Positions 10,105-19,827 of a stretch of DNA of 64,000 bases are shown here, in pieces. The position numbers and the translations under genes are program-made. The stretch spans positions 62,001-126,000 of the forward strand of contig JADKIC010000014.1 of assembly GCA_016721435.1 (NCBI GenBank). The letters are read 5' to 3'. This stretch comes from Bacteroidota bacterium (lineage in GTDB: Bacteria; Bacteroidota; Bacteroidia; AKYH767-A; OLB10). The notes beneath the pieces are model-generated. The model did no database searches. It had not been told where the DNA came from and worked only from the letters and a program-made list of their open reading frames with translations. The first letter of the stretch is position 1. Each line of letters opens with the position of its first letter.

Positions 10105-11916
10105 TTAGGCTTCAGCCATTTTCTTTGCATTACGTTTACGTTCATTTTCATCGAGGTAAATTTTACGCATGCGCAAGGACTTGGGAGTTATCTCCAGGTA
10201 TTCGTCTTTTTCAATGTATTCCATTGATTCTTCTAAAGAGAAGTTGATTTTAGGGGCAATTCTCACATTGTCATCACTTCCGGATGCACGCATATTAGTG
10301 AGTTTTTTAGCCTCACATAAGTTGATCACGAGATCGTCAGGTCGGATATGTTGTCCGATTACCTGACCGGCATACACCTGCTCCCCTGCATCAATAAAGA
10401 AGATTCCACGATCCTGCATTCTATCGATAGAGTAGGGAGTAGCTGTTCCCGTTTCCTTAGCCAGCAATACCCCTGAAATACGACCCTGAATACTGCCTTT
10501 CCAGGGTTCATACTTTAAAAAACGATGGGCCATAATGGCTCTTCCGGCAGTAGCCGTAAGCACATTGCTACGCAAACCAATAAGTCCACGAGCGGGAATT
10601 TCAAATTCAAGATGCTGCAAATCGCCTTTTGGCTCCATCACCTTAAGTTCGCCTTTCTTCTGTGTCACCAATTCGATTACTTTACCGGCAACTTCTTCAG
10701 GGGCATCCACTGTTAAATGCTCCACCGGCTCGTGTTTGGCACCATCAATTTCTTTAATGATCACCTGTGGTTGTCCGACTTGTAGCTCATAACCCTCTCT
10801 TCTCATGGTCTCCACAAGGATGGATAAATGCAATACGCCTCTGCCATAAACAAGATACGAGTCAGGAGAGTCTGTTTCCTGAATACGCATCGCCAGATTT
10901 TTTTCCAATTCTTTATACAGACGATCGCGGATATGCCTTGACGTTACAAAACGACCTTCCTTGCCATAGAATGGCGAAGTGTTGATCGTGAAAAGCATAC
11001 ACATTGTCGGCTCATCTACGTAAATTGGCTTCAAGGCTTCGGGATTTTCGAAATCAGCAATGGTATCACCAATATCAAAATCTTCAATTCCGGTAATCGC
11101 ACAAATATCTCCGCAAACCACTTCGGGAACTTTCTTTCTTCCAAGACCTTCAAAGACATACACCTCTTTCACTCTCATCTTTTTAATAGAGCCGTCTTTT
11201 TTCATTAGAGTCACCGGCTGATTCTCTTTCAGGGATCCTCTGCTGATCCTTCCGATAGCAATACGTCCTACATAAGTGGAGAAATCCAATGAAGTAATTA
11301 ATACCTGAGGGGTACCTTCTACCTTCGCCGGACCGGGAAAATATTCGATAATGGCATCCAGTAAAGGGGTGATGTTATCACTTGGAATTTTCAAATCACT
11401 CGTCATCCAGCCTTGCTTGGAAGAGCCGTATACGGTAGGGAAACTCAATTGCGCTTCTGTGGCATCCAGGTGGAAGAATAAATCAAACACTTTTTCGTGC
11501 ACCTCATCCGGACGACAATTTTCTTTATCGACCTTATTGATGACAAGGATGGCTTTTTTTCCCATCTCCAATGCCTTCGAAAGTACAAAACGGGTTTGTG
11601 GCATTGGACCCTCAAAAGCATCCACCAGCAATAATACCCCATCTGCCATATTCATCACCCGCTCCACTTCACCTCCAAAATCGGCGTGACCCGGTGTATC
11701 AATGATATTTATTTTAATTCCTTTGTATTCTACAGATACATTTTTTGCAACAATGGTAATTCCACGTTCGCGTTCCAGATCGTTATTATCCAGAATCAAA
11801 TCACCTGTTTTCTCGTTTTCTCTGAAGAGTTCGGTTTGATGTAAAATTTTGTCAACGAGGGTTGTTTTCCCGTGGTCAACGTGAGCAATAATTGCTATGT
11901 TTCTGATATTCTGCAT
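10105..11916 (-). CDS. typA: Translational GTPase BipA/TypA
   Basis: A 603-residue ribosome-associated GTPase of the EF-G family, at full family length with no frame break. The G1 loop AHVDHGKTTL spans residues 11-20, switch II is DTPGHADFGGEVER (about 72-85), G4 is NKVDK (about 128-132), and the second domain and EF-G-like C-terminal domains follow, including ARGLIGLRSNVLT. The tail LEITPKSLRMRK is typical of BipA and separates it from LepA. BipA helps 50S assembly and stress or low-temperature growth. It has its own terminator and a TAACTTTG box upstream, so it looks monocistronic. Divergent to it lies the DUF4397 gene. Confidence 0.96.
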   Translation of the reverse strand: MQNIRNIAIIAHVDHGKTTLVDKILHQTELFRENEKTGDLILDNNDLERERGITIVAKNVSVEYKGIKINIIDTPGHADFGGEVERVMNMADGVLLLVDAFEGPMPQTRFVLSKALEMGKKAILVINKVDKENCRPDEVHEKVFDLFFHLDATEAQLSFPTVYGSSKQGWMTSDLKIPSDNITPLLDAIIEYFPGPAKVEGTPQVLITSLDFSTYVGRIAIGRISRGSLKENQPVTLMKKDGSIKKMRVKEVYVFEGLGRKKVPEVVCGDICAITGIEDFDIGDTIADFENPEALKPIYVDEPTMCMLFTINTSPFYGKEGRFVTSRHIRDRLYKELEKNLAMRIQETDSPDSYLVYGRGVLHLSILVETMRREGYELQVGQPQVIIKEIDGAKHEPVEHLTVDAPEEVAGKVIELVTQKKGELKVMEPKGDLQHLEFEIPARGLIGLRSNVLTATAGRAIMAHRFLKYEPWKGSIQGRISGVLLAKETGTATPYSIDRMQDRGIFFIDAGEQVYAGQVIGQHIRPDDLVINLCEAKKLTNMRASGSDDNVRIAPKINFSLEESMEYIEKDEYLEITPKSLRMRKIYLDENERKRNAKKMAEA

Positions 11917-11962
11917 TTTGTGTGCGGTACTAGACGCTTTTTGAGCTTATTTTAAGAGGCTG

Positions 11963-11970
11963 CAAAGTTA
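11963..11970 (-). promoter_or_regulatory. Probable -7 promoter box (TAACTTTG) of typA
   Basis: Exact TAnnTTTG match on the minus strand, 46 bases upstream of the typA ATG. A clear -33 TTTG is not visible. Confidence 0.45.
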
Positions 11971-12104
11971 GGCTTTTTAAGCGTTGCTTTTACAGAATGC
12001 AGCTACTTATCGTAAATAAATAGAGAATTTTGAAGATGAAAAAAACTTTATTGAAGATCCGGTTGTTATAAATGTTCTAAAACTTAAAACTATATTATTC
12101 AAAA

Positions 12105-12813
12105 ATGAGAACAAAAACAAATTATTCCCTAAAATTTATGGCCCTCCTTATGTTGGGTTTAAGTACAGTATTAACATTTTCTTCATGTAAAGATGATGAT
12201 GATGATAGCACACCGGCACCAATCGGTAGTGGTAATTTAATGGTGATTCATGCATCCCCGGATGCTCCGGCAGTAGATCTTTTGCTGGATGGTACTAAAA
12301 TAAATACGGCTGATGTTGTTTATACAGATAATACAGCGTATTTCTCTGTGACTTCAGGTACACGCACATTGAAAGTAAATGTTGCCGGTACTGCTACTAC
12401 TGCTTTGCAAGCTAGTCTGCCTATCGTAAAGAATAAAAATTATAGTGTATTTGCTATCGATAGCGTTAGTAAAATAAGCGGATTGTTTATAGAAGACGAT
12501 CTTACAGCACCTGCCGCAGGGAAAGCTCATGTGCGTTTCATCCATCTTTCTCCTGATGCTCCTGCGGTAGACGTGGCGGTAACAGGAGGTCCTGTTGTAT
12601 TTGGTAATAAAAGCTTAAAGAGTTTACCAACTTCACTCCGCTGGATGCGATGACTTATAATTGGAAGTGCGTTTTGGCGGAACCTCAACCGTGGTACTTC
12701 CTCTTCCCGGCATCGCGCTGACGGCCGGTAAAATATATACTGTTTACGCTAAAGGGTTTGTTGGTGGAGCAGGTGTACAGGCATTAGGTGCTGAAATAAT
12801 TGTAAATAATTAA
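12105..12813 (+). CDS. DUF4397 lipoprotein (frameshifted)
   Basis: About 235 residues. The N-terminus has a lipoprotein signal ending F-S-S-C with Cys27 as lipidated residue, followed by an Asp run, typical of Bacteroidota surface lipoproteins. Two repeats of the DUF4397 pattern are visible, each beginning with a V/I-H-x-S-P-D-A-P-A-V-D phrase (MVIHASPDAPAVDLLLDG at about residue 47 and FIHLSPDAPAVDVAV at about 145). Near 12618 and again near 12660 the frame slips by one; the continuation reads FTNFTPLDAMTYNLEVRFGG and ends AEIIVNN. The function of the family is unknown; the fold is likely an Ig-like beta sandwich. A strong terminator follows. Confidence 0.8.
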
Positions 12814-12835
12814 TAGAATATATTGAAATAGATAA

Positions 12836-12871
12836 GGATCTGTCAGAATAACGACAGGTCCTTTTTTTTTT
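12836..12871 (+). terminator. Terminator of the DUF4397 lipoprotein gene
   Basis: GGATCTGTC arm, 8-base loop, GACAGGTCC arm (one G-T pair) and a run of ten Ts. Confidence 0.85.
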
Positions 12872-13026
12872 GACTTTAGGTTGGACATTAGCGTAGAATA
12901 AGAATAAATTCTTATTGAGTTGAGTTTGGAATTCTTAAACGTAAAAAACACCTTTCAATTATCTTTTATTGATCACTTTTAAACATATTATATAAAATCC
13001 TTTTGGTATACTCTGATCAATATTGG

Positions 13027-13476
13027 CTAACGCTTCTTTTTCGAAGCCCGGCGAAGCAAAGCCTTCCTTCTGCTTAAAACATCCTCCAGGCTGACATTTG
13101 TCAAGTATATGGTTTGTGGCCTCTTACTTCTCCAAAAACCTCTCAAGCCACATGTTACTTCATCTACGCATTCCTCACAACGTGCATAATATTTGTAGGA
13201 AACACATGGAACCAACGCGATGGGGCCATCCATTAATCGGATGACATGACCTAGACGAATATCCTTTGGCTCCCGGTTAAGCATATAGCCGCCCGATTTA
13301 CCCAGTTTACTTCTTAATATGCCATCTTTTCTTAACTCCAGTAAAATAGCTTCTAAAAATTTCTGCGGGAAACCCTGTTTATCAGCTATTTCAGCTATTC
13401 TTAAAGGCTCCTCATCGTGATGTTCAGCAATGAATTCAAGGGTTTTTATCGCGTATTTCGCTTTCTTGGAGAGCAT
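13027..13476 (-). CDS. Rrf2 family transcriptional regulator
   Basis: A 149-residue protein. The winged-helix region (residues 1-70) shows MLSKKAKYAIKTLEFIA, PQKFLEAILLELRKDG and SKLGKSGGYML, the Rrf2 pattern. Four cysteines follow at residues 91, 100, 103 and 109. IscR/NsrR-type members bind an iron-sulphur cluster with three closely spaced cysteines, so cluster binding is plausible but the spacing here (C-x8-C-x2-C-x5-C) is close to, not proof of, that arrangement. The lysine/arginine-rich tail may help DNA binding. It stands alone with a TATCTTTG box 7-14 bases upstream of the ATG, in an arrangement where its own binding could be autoregulatory. Genes for Fe-S assembly are not adjacent. 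Confidence 0.88.
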   Translation of the reverse strand: MLSKKAKYAIKTLEFIAEHHDEEPLRIAEIADKQGFPQKFLEAILLELRKDGILRSKLGKSGGYMLNREPKDIRLGHVIRLMDGPIALVPCVSYKYYARCEECVDEVTCGLRGFWRSKRPQTIYLTNVSLEDVLSRRKALLRRASKKKR

Positions 13477-13482
13477 ATGTTA

Positions 13483-13490
13483 CAAAGATA
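13483..13490 (-). promoter_or_regulatory. Possible -7 promoter box (TATCTTTG) of the Rrf2 gene
   Basis: Exact TAnnTTTG match, only 6 bases from the ATG, which would give a nearly leaderless mRNA. Confidence 0.35.
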
Positions 13491-13629
13491 GTTTCATTTT
13501 AGAATGAGTTTCATGAATACCCCTCGATTTATAAAGGAGATATCAGTGGTGGCTTGTTGAAATCTGCACGGACAAAGGATCAAACCCCCGAATACTAACG
13601 CTTTTGATTTATGGTGCGTATAGAATAAT

Positions 13630-13637
13630 TACTTTTG
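13630..13637 (+). promoter_or_regulatory. Possible -7 promoter box (TACTTTTG) of the LpxD-like gene
   Basis: Exact TAnnTTTG match 12 bases before ATG 13650, with TTTTG at 13602-13606 as a possible -33 element at a slightly long 23-base spacing. If it is used, the ATG at 13635 is excluded as start. Confidence 0.4.
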
Positions 13638-13649
13638 TATGATAAAGCT

Positions 13650-14579
13650 ATGAAAATACACTCAGGCATTAAGCTCTCAGAACTTAATGAACTCATCAAT
13701 GGAAAAGTTATTGGTAATGCGGACGGACTCGTTACCGGCATTAATGAAATACATCGTGTGGAAGTCGGTGACCTCACCTTTGTGGATCATCCTAAATATT
13801 ACGATAAAGCCCTGAACTCTGCCGCAAGTTTTATCCTCATCAATAAAGAAGTGGTAGCACCGGCAGGAAAAGGATTGATTTTTACAGACGATCCTTTTCG
13901 TGATTATGTATACCTTACCCGTAGGTTCATGCCTTTTGTTCCCTCAGCATCGGCAATCGATCCATCTGCAACTATTGGAAAAGGAACCATTCTTCAACCC
14001 AATGTGGCAATAGGACCCGAAGTAGTTATTGGCAAGAACTGCATCATTCACAGCGGCGTTGTGATTTACGATCATAGTGTGATTGGAGATAATGTTATTC
14101 TCCATGCCAACACCGTTATTGGTTCGGATGCTTTTTATTTTAAACGTCGCCCGGAATTTTATGAGAAGATGCATTCTTGTGGTCGTGTCGTGATTCATGA
14201 CCATGTAGAAATAGGTGCCTGTTGTACTATTGACAGAGGTGTTTCTTCCGATACCATCATCGGGAAAGGCACCAAACTGGATAATCATGTTCATGTAGGA
14301 CATGATACGGTTATCGGAAAGAATTGCCTTTTTGCTGCCCACGTAGGTATTGCAGGTTGTGTGAATATTGAAGATGAAGTGATCTTCTGGGGCCAGGTGG
14401 GATGTCAGAAAGATTTGACGGTGGGTAAAGGTGCTATCGTTTATGGGCAATCCGGAATATCAAAATCACTGAAGGGTGGATTGGTTTATTTTGGTAGTCC
14501 GGCTAAGGAGGCCAGAGAAAAAATGAAGGAAATGGCCCTGGTTTCAAGATTACCGGAATTGTTCTCGAAAATAAAATAA
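13650..14579 (+). CDS. LpxD-like UDP-3-O-acylglucosamine N-acyltransferase
   Basis: A 309-residue left-handed beta-helix acyltransferase, somewhat shorter than classical LpxD (about 340). The N-terminal nucleotide-binding domain carries DLTFVDHPKYYDKAL (about 43-57), matching the uridine-contacting loop of LpxD. From residue 100 hexapeptide repeats run to about 290. TIDRG and KLDNHVHVGHD are present, the latter holding the catalytic histidine of the family. The usual ADGFGF motif reads SDAFYF (about 155). LpxD adds the second acyl chain in lipid A synthesis. Bacteroidota often carry a second LpxD-like gene apart from the lpx operon; the altered motif and isolated location fit such a paralogue. 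An RsbU-like phosphatase follows after 12 bases. Confidence 0.8.
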   Translation: MKIHSGIKLSELNELINGKVIGNADGLVTGINEIHRVEVGDLTFVDHPKYYDKALNSAASFILINKEVVAPAGKGLIFTDDPFRDYVYLTRRFMPFVPSASAIDPSATIGKGTILQPNVAIGPEVVIGKNCIIHSGVVIYDHSVIGDNVILHANTVIGSDAFYFKRRPEFYEKMHSCGRVVIHDHVEIGACCTIDRGVSSDTIIGKGTKLDNHVHVGHDTVIGKNCLFAAHVGIAGCVNIEDEVIFWGQVGCQKDLTVGKGAIVYGQSGISKSLKGGLVYFGSPAKEAREKMKEMALVSRLPELFSKIK

Positions 14580-14591
14580 CACGAAGTAAAC

Positions 14592-15830
14592 ATGCAAAAA
14601 ATGCTGTCAGGCGAGAAGAAGAATGATGCAGAATTGCATGTGAAGAAGTTGCAATTACATTGGCTGTTGCAAATAACGAAAGCGATTAATTATAATTTGC
14701 CGGCCGCGCAGCTTTTTGAGATTTTTGAGAATGTGATGTTAAATCAACTTAAGGTAAAAAGGTTGATTCTCTACATTCATGATGTGAAGTGGTATAAGAT
14801 GCTCGCTTATGGCGTTCCGGATGGGTTTTTAATGGAGGAGATGGAAGAGAGGTTCATAGCGTTGAACCAACTTCAGTTTAATAATCTCCAGATGCCGGAC
14901 TGGGTGCAGGGCTTCGAAAGCATCATCCCGGTTTTTCATAATGATCGGGCATTAGCCTATGCTTTCATCGGAGATTTGCAGCATGATGAAATTGATCACC
15001 TGAAAGAAGTACTTCCCTTTATTCATACGATCACGAATATCATCGTTGTTGCAATCGAAAATAAGCGATTAACAAAGGATACAATCAGTCAGGCGCAATT
15101 GCAGAAGGAACTGGAACTTGCAGCACGAATGCAGTCGATGCTGTTTCCGGCCCACCTTCCTCATGATAAGAGAGTGGATTTGGCTGCAACCTATTTACCG
15201 CACCAGCAAATTGGCGGTGATTACTATGACTACATTCAGTTGAATCCGGATGAACTCCTGGTTTGTATTGCCGATGTCTCGGGAAAGGGAATTTCAGCAG
15301 CCTTGCTGATGTCGAATTTTCAGGCGAATCTGAATGCGAAGGCACATCATTTTTCTTCTCTGAAAAACCTGGTCATTGAGTTAAATGAAAGTGTAAATAA
15401 AAGCGCGAAAGGAGAGAAATTTATTACCGCATTTTTTGCAGTGTTGAATACTAAAACGCATACCCTGAATTATGTAAATGCAGGACAAAATCCACCATTT
15501 ATTTTTCACAACAATGAGTTCACATTGCTGGATAAGGGGACTACTGGTTTGGGAATGTTTGAAGAATTACCTTTTGTTCAGGAAGGGATGGCTTATCTCC
15601 CGCAAGGGGCTATCTTATTTTGTTATACAGATGGAATTGTAGAGCAGGAAAATGAATCCGGCGTTGAGTTTGGTTTAGATGTCCTCATGGAAATGATCAG
15701 ATCGAATGCAGACGTCTTTACGATGAAGGATATGCATTTCAGAGTGCTGGATGCCTATAATGATTACCGAAAAAATTTGAATGCTATTGATGATGTTACC
15801 CTACTTAGCATTCGGTGTCTGGAGGGTTGA
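14592..15830 (+). CDS. RsbU/SpoIIE-type PP2C serine phosphatase with N-terminal GAF-like domain
   Basis: A 412-residue protein. The first 160 residues resemble a GAF-like sensor, and a linker helix (LQKELELAARMQSMLFP) introduces the phosphatase. The PP2C core shows the metal-binding motif IGGDYYDY (about 206-213), IADVSGKGISAALLM (about 228-242), NAGQNPP and YTDGIVEQ (about 339-346). Such enzymes usually dephosphorylate anti-sigma antagonists in partner-switching pathways; no STAS or RsbW-like gene lies here, so the target is unknown. It probably shares a transcript with the LpxD-like gene. Its 3' end overlaps convergently with the restored 3' end of the O-antigen ligase gene by 30 bases. Confidence 0.9.
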   Translation: MQKMLSGEKKNDAELHVKKLQLHWLLQITKAINYNLPAAQLFEIFENVMLNQLKVKRLILYIHDVKWYKMLAYGVPDGFLMEEMEERFIALNQLQFNNLQMPDWVQGFESIIPVFHNDRALAYAFIGDLQHDEIDHLKEVLPFIHTITNIIVVAIENKRLTKDTISQAQLQKELELAARMQSMLFPAHLPHDKRVDLAATYLPHQQIGGDYYDYIQLNPDELLVCIADVSGKGISAALLMSNFQANLNAKAHHFSSLKNLVIELNESVNKSAKGEKFITAFFAVLNTKTHTLNYVNAGQNPPFIFHNNEFTLLDKGTTGLGMFEELPFVQEGMAYLPQGAILFCYTDGIVEQENESGVEFGLDVLMEMIRSNADVFTMKDMHFRVLDAYNDYRKNLNAIDDVTLLSIRCLEG

Positions 15831-17271
15831 TTCCTCCTGTTGAAGATGAAAAATTTGTAAAGCCACCAGAATGGCAATGTATCCCCAATAGGGAACTGAG
15901 GCTTTTTCTGTATCCAGAAAATAATTGAGGATACCGTGTACCCAATAGGTAACCAGACCCAGTAAAACACTTCTTGCAAGAATACGGTTGGAGCTGCTGG
16001 TTGTTTTCTTTTAGGTAGTTAGAGGTTGTTTGTACGGTGACTCCAATCAATATTAATATGATTAAAGGAGCCATGAAGCCCTGCTCTGATAAAGGTCCCA
16101 GGTATTCACTATGTGAACCTCCTCCCTCTGCAAAGTTGGTGCTGATACCGGAACGTTCGCTGAATTTTTGGTAGGAACCATACTTAAACATATAGGTGCC
16201 CGGACCAAATCCTAATACAGGTCTGTCCTGAAACATGCGAATTGCACAAGCCCATCGGTTTAATCGCTCTATGTTCGAGTCATCACTGGAGATGTTCCCG
16301 ATGGATTGCACATGCGAAGCATAATCATCGGAGGATACCTGATCATTGCTTTCGAGTTGCATGGTTATTTGTGTCCGGAATAGAAAGGCCAGCACGATCA
16401 CCATGGCAATACCACTGTAAACTATCGCTGACTTAATTCTAAGGAAAAAGATGAGTGAACAACCCAATGCCGCTACCAGCCCTACCCATGCAGCCCGGGT
16501 GTAAGAAAGAATAGTGGCAACAATCAAAACAGAAAAAACAGTCCAGGCAATATTCCTGCTTCGTTTACTGCCTTCCTTGTCAATGGCAAAACCGAGCACT
16601 ACCGGAATAAAGAAGGAAAGTACCGCAGCATAGGCGGTATGATCATTATAGAAAGGTACCATAGCGGTATGGGCAGCTTCTTCACTGAATCCTTCCATGG
16701 CATGTGTGAAAATGGTATAGGCTATCACACCTACCAGAGGAATGAGATACGCCCAGATGAAACGTTTGATATTTTCCATATTAGAAAAGAGATAGAGCAA
16801 CATAAAGTAAAATACACTGATATAACAGAAGCGTGCCAAGGTGGATTTAAATGAAACTGTAGGCATAGAACTGGTCAGCGTAGTTAAAAGATACCAGGCC
16901 ATATGTATTACTATTACAATGGTAACAGGATGTTTGAGGATGCGGGCGTCCAGCCCCCCGTCTAGGCAGACCTTCAGCCAAAAAATGACGAAAAGTCCGA
17001 ACATGAGAGGTTCCGAAGGTAAACTAACGCCTATGCCTATACTTGTTTGTGCTAGATTTATTGAAAAAGGTGTAATCAACACTGCGGCAAATACAATAAG
17101 ATCCAGCCGGAAAACCATGAGCATAAGAATTATGAACACCAATGGCAGACCGGCGAGGAAGGTCATTCCCTGCAACATTCCATAGGTCAGAAATAGACCG
17201 AAGATGGCTGTTAAAATATAAAACCCTCGAATTTGAGCTTTATCCGGAAATATGTTTAATCCTTCCCGCAA
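15801..17271 (-). CDS. O-antigen ligase/polymerase family membrane protein (Wzy_C; frameshifted at 3' end)
   Basis: About 490 residues with ten or more membrane helices. A large external loop holds FGPGTYMFKYGSY and GGGSHSEYLGPLSEQG, the latter matching the Wzy_C/WaaL motif with its essential histidine and a following glutamate. Such proteins polymerise or ligate surface polysaccharide at the outer face of the inner membrane. One break near 15985 shifts the last 60 residues; the restored tail (ARSVLLGLVTYWVHGILNYF...) forms another helix and ends at 15801. It is the third gene of a minus-strand set with the flippase and chain-length determinant, separated from the latter by only 5 bases, which supports a polysaccharide export operon. 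Confidence 0.85.
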
Positions 17272-17276
17272 GACGA

Positions 17277-18266
17277 TCAGAATTTATCAGCTCCCACTAT
17301 TTCCTTTTCAATTCTGATCCTGTAATGTTCCTGATAGATGATGTACAATAAAGCAACAATCATCATACTTGCGGTAAATAAGAGCATAATAAGAGAGCGC
17401 TTTGGAGAATCTTTTCTTTCAGGTGGTATCGCTTTAGAAATGGTGTTATGGAATTCCATTACCTTTTTGGTATCTGTTAACGCCTGTTCATATTTGAACT
17501 TATAATCTGAATACTGTCCTCTTACTTTCCAAAGCATCTCCTTTAAAAACACATATTCACCACATTTTTCATCCAGATTCTTTTTAGCAGTTTCCATTCG
17601 GTTGTTTACTCCACCACTGCTCAATGATCGGTAATACTCACGTGAAAATCCTTCTACCATGTTTTCAAAATCAGTTACACCATATTGTGTACGGATATTC
17701 TTCATCGCCATTTCCGTCGAATCCAATTCCTGTTTTTTCTCTATCATTTGATCATACGTAATACGTACTACCTCTGCAGCACGAATTCTCACCAGACTGA
17801 TCGCTTTTTGATCAACAAATGATAAAAGGGAATCACACATCTTCGCAGCTAGCTTGGGGTCTTTGTCCACAATACTGATTTCAATGGATTCAAATTCAGT
17901 TTTTGAAATAGAAATATTTTCTTCCAGTCTTTTCATTATTTCAAAACGTGGGAATTTACCCGTGCTGTCAATGTCATAATGTCTAAAGAGGTCAAAAGCA
18001 TAAATGAGATTTTCTTTCACATCTTCAGAATGCAGCAATTGCACCATTTGTTCGGTCGCTGTTTCCTGAGAGTAGGTTTGCAGGTTCACAGGATAGATTA
18101 CGGTCGTCGCTTTGAACATTGGAGTCATAATGACCGGAAGCGTAAAAACAAAGGAGACTATAAGGGCGGCAATGCCTGTAATAATCAATTGCTTTTTCCA
18201 CTTGACAATAAATTTCAACAAACGTACTGCATCGAGTTTTTCAGATGCTGTTGGATTTTGGTTCAT
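17277..18266 (-). CDS. Polysaccharide chain-length determinant (Wzz/GumC-like)
   Basis: A 329-residue protein with a membrane helix near each end (about 27-48 and 293-312), with a long, mostly helical periplasmic segment between them. The N-terminal part (LLKFIVKWKKQLIITG, then MFKATTVIYPVN) is that of Wzz domains. The segment before the second helix (AIPPERKDSPKRSLIML) has the proline-rich P-x-x-P-x-x-P/K-R pattern of Wzz proteins. No tyrosine-kinase domain is attached. It should set the modal length of a surface polysaccharide together with the neighbouring ligase/polymerase. ATG at 18266 is chosen over a TTG 24 bases upstream. Confidence 0.82.
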   Translation of the reverse strand: MNQNPTASEKLDAVRLLKFIVKWKKQLIITGIAALIVSFVFTLPVIMTPMFKATTVIYPVNLQTYSQETATEQMVQLLHSEDVKENLIYAFDLFRHYDIDSTGKFPRFEIMKRLEENISISKTEFESIEISIVDKDPKLAAKMCDSLLSFVDQKAISLVRIRAAEVVRITYDQMIEKKQELDSTEMAMKNIRTQYGVTDFENMVEGFSREYYRSLSSGGVNNRMETAKKNLDEKCGEYVFLKEMLWKVRGQYSDYKFKYEQALTDTKKVMEFHNTISKAIPPERKDSPKRSLIMLLFTASMMIVALLYIIYQEHYRIRIEKEIVGADKF

Positions 18267-18324
18267 TCGTTTACCGATTTGGGTTGGCAAAAATAGCTTA
18301 AACCTTTAAATAGAAGGTAAGTGA

Positions 18325-19769
18325 CTAATTATCACCGTATTTAATGAGCCGAAACAACTCCAAAGGTCGAATTAGCTTCAGAAGTAAGGCAATGAGGAAG
18401 CAGGAAGCGATACCAAATCCGGCTCTCCAGATAAAATAGGTGGAAAACTGAGTGCTAAACCAAAACAAGCTGAAAGCAAGAAGTATAAAGGTCAAATAGC
18501 GAATTGCAAGCATCCATCGTAGTCTGAACTTAAAAATATGATGAGCTAAAAGAATTTGAGCACCCGCTGTGATAAATTGTGTAACGAGACTGGCAATAGC
18601 TGCACCGGTCGCCTGATACTTTGGTATCAAAATTAAATTCATAATGATGTTCATCAACATTCCTCCCAAAGCCACCATATTCAGTTGTTTTAGGTTTCCA
18701 TTAGCAGTTAGCAGTGTCCCGAAAATATAAACAGAGCTGATGGCTAAAAAGCAATTGATGATGAGCATAAAAACATGTGCTGATTCTTTGACATGGGCAC
18801 TATACAACAAACCCATTAATTCTTCACTGTAATAAACGCCGCAGGTCATTACCATAATAGCCGGAATTGCAATGAATGAAAAAGATAGTTCAGCTAATTC
18901 CTCAATAGGCTTTTATGTTTAATCATATGTGAAAACATCGGTAGCAGTAAACCGCTAAAAAGATAGGCGATCATGTTTGCCGCGTCCAGTAATCGATAGG
19001 CTTGTGCATAAATACCGGCCTGTTCAGCACCGTTTACCAGCATCCTTTCAATCATTACCGAGTCAATTCTGTTATAGAAGGTCATCAATAGAATGAGGAT
19101 GGCGAATGGGTAACTTTTCTTTAAAATAATCAGGAAGAATTTCGGATCCCATTTTATTGAAAGCGTTTTTACCCGTGAGGCAAGAATCATGAAAGTAAAT
19201 ACCGCTGTGATGAAATAAGCAATTGTTTGTGCCCAAACGAACCATTCAATTTGAAATTCCTTGTCGCTAATTCCACCCCAAAGCAAAATACTGCAGAGTA
19301 AAATCATAATAAACCGATCAAGGACGGAAATCATACTGTCAATTTTGAAGAGATGTAATCCCGCCAAATTGGAACGGAGATAAAGGATAAAGGAAATTAA
19401 AGCCTGATTTAAGAGCAATACCAGCAAAATCCATAATTGTTCTCCCCGGTATCCTAATAGATAAGCGATCAACAGACTGAATAAAAAATAGACGAAAGCC
19501 AGCAATAGACGAAGGGTTAATATGCCTGATAAGTGTTTCTGCAACAGGTGATTGTGTTGAGAAATGTTTCGGTTGTTAAAGTTGGTTATACCGATATCCA
19601 GTAAGATGTTGAAAAGAAAAGAGAAATTGAAAAGTGCAGCGTAAAGACCATATGATGAGGCGCCTACAGTATTTTGTACCGCACGGTCGATTCCCAGAAT
19701 CCAGAACGGTTTGATCAGGAGATTCAGGAAAAGAAGAAAGGCCAGATTGGTTACAAATTTTTTCTGCAT
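18325..19769 (-). CDS. Polysaccharide flippase (Wzx/MATE-like; frameshifted)
   Basis: About 481 residues with a dozen predicted helices throughout, of the oligosaccharide flippase family. The start MQKKFVTNLAFLLFLNLLIKPFW is followed by R-A-V-Q-N-x-V-G, the typical first loop of Bacteroidota flippases. One break near 18898 divides it; the correct continuation reads PIEELAELSFSFIAIP and keeps the membrane topology. It should move lipid-linked repeat units across the inner membrane for the ligase/polymerase and chain-length proteins downstream. Glycosyltransferases are absent from the window, so the sugar composition cannot be guessed. ATG at 19769 is chosen because the in-frame start six codons earlier would lie in the short gap to rnhB. 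Confidence 0.82.
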
Positions 19770-19827
19770 GACTTGACAGGCTGGCAAATTTAAAGCAATT
19801 TAGAGGTCTCAAAGAATTTTATTCCGA

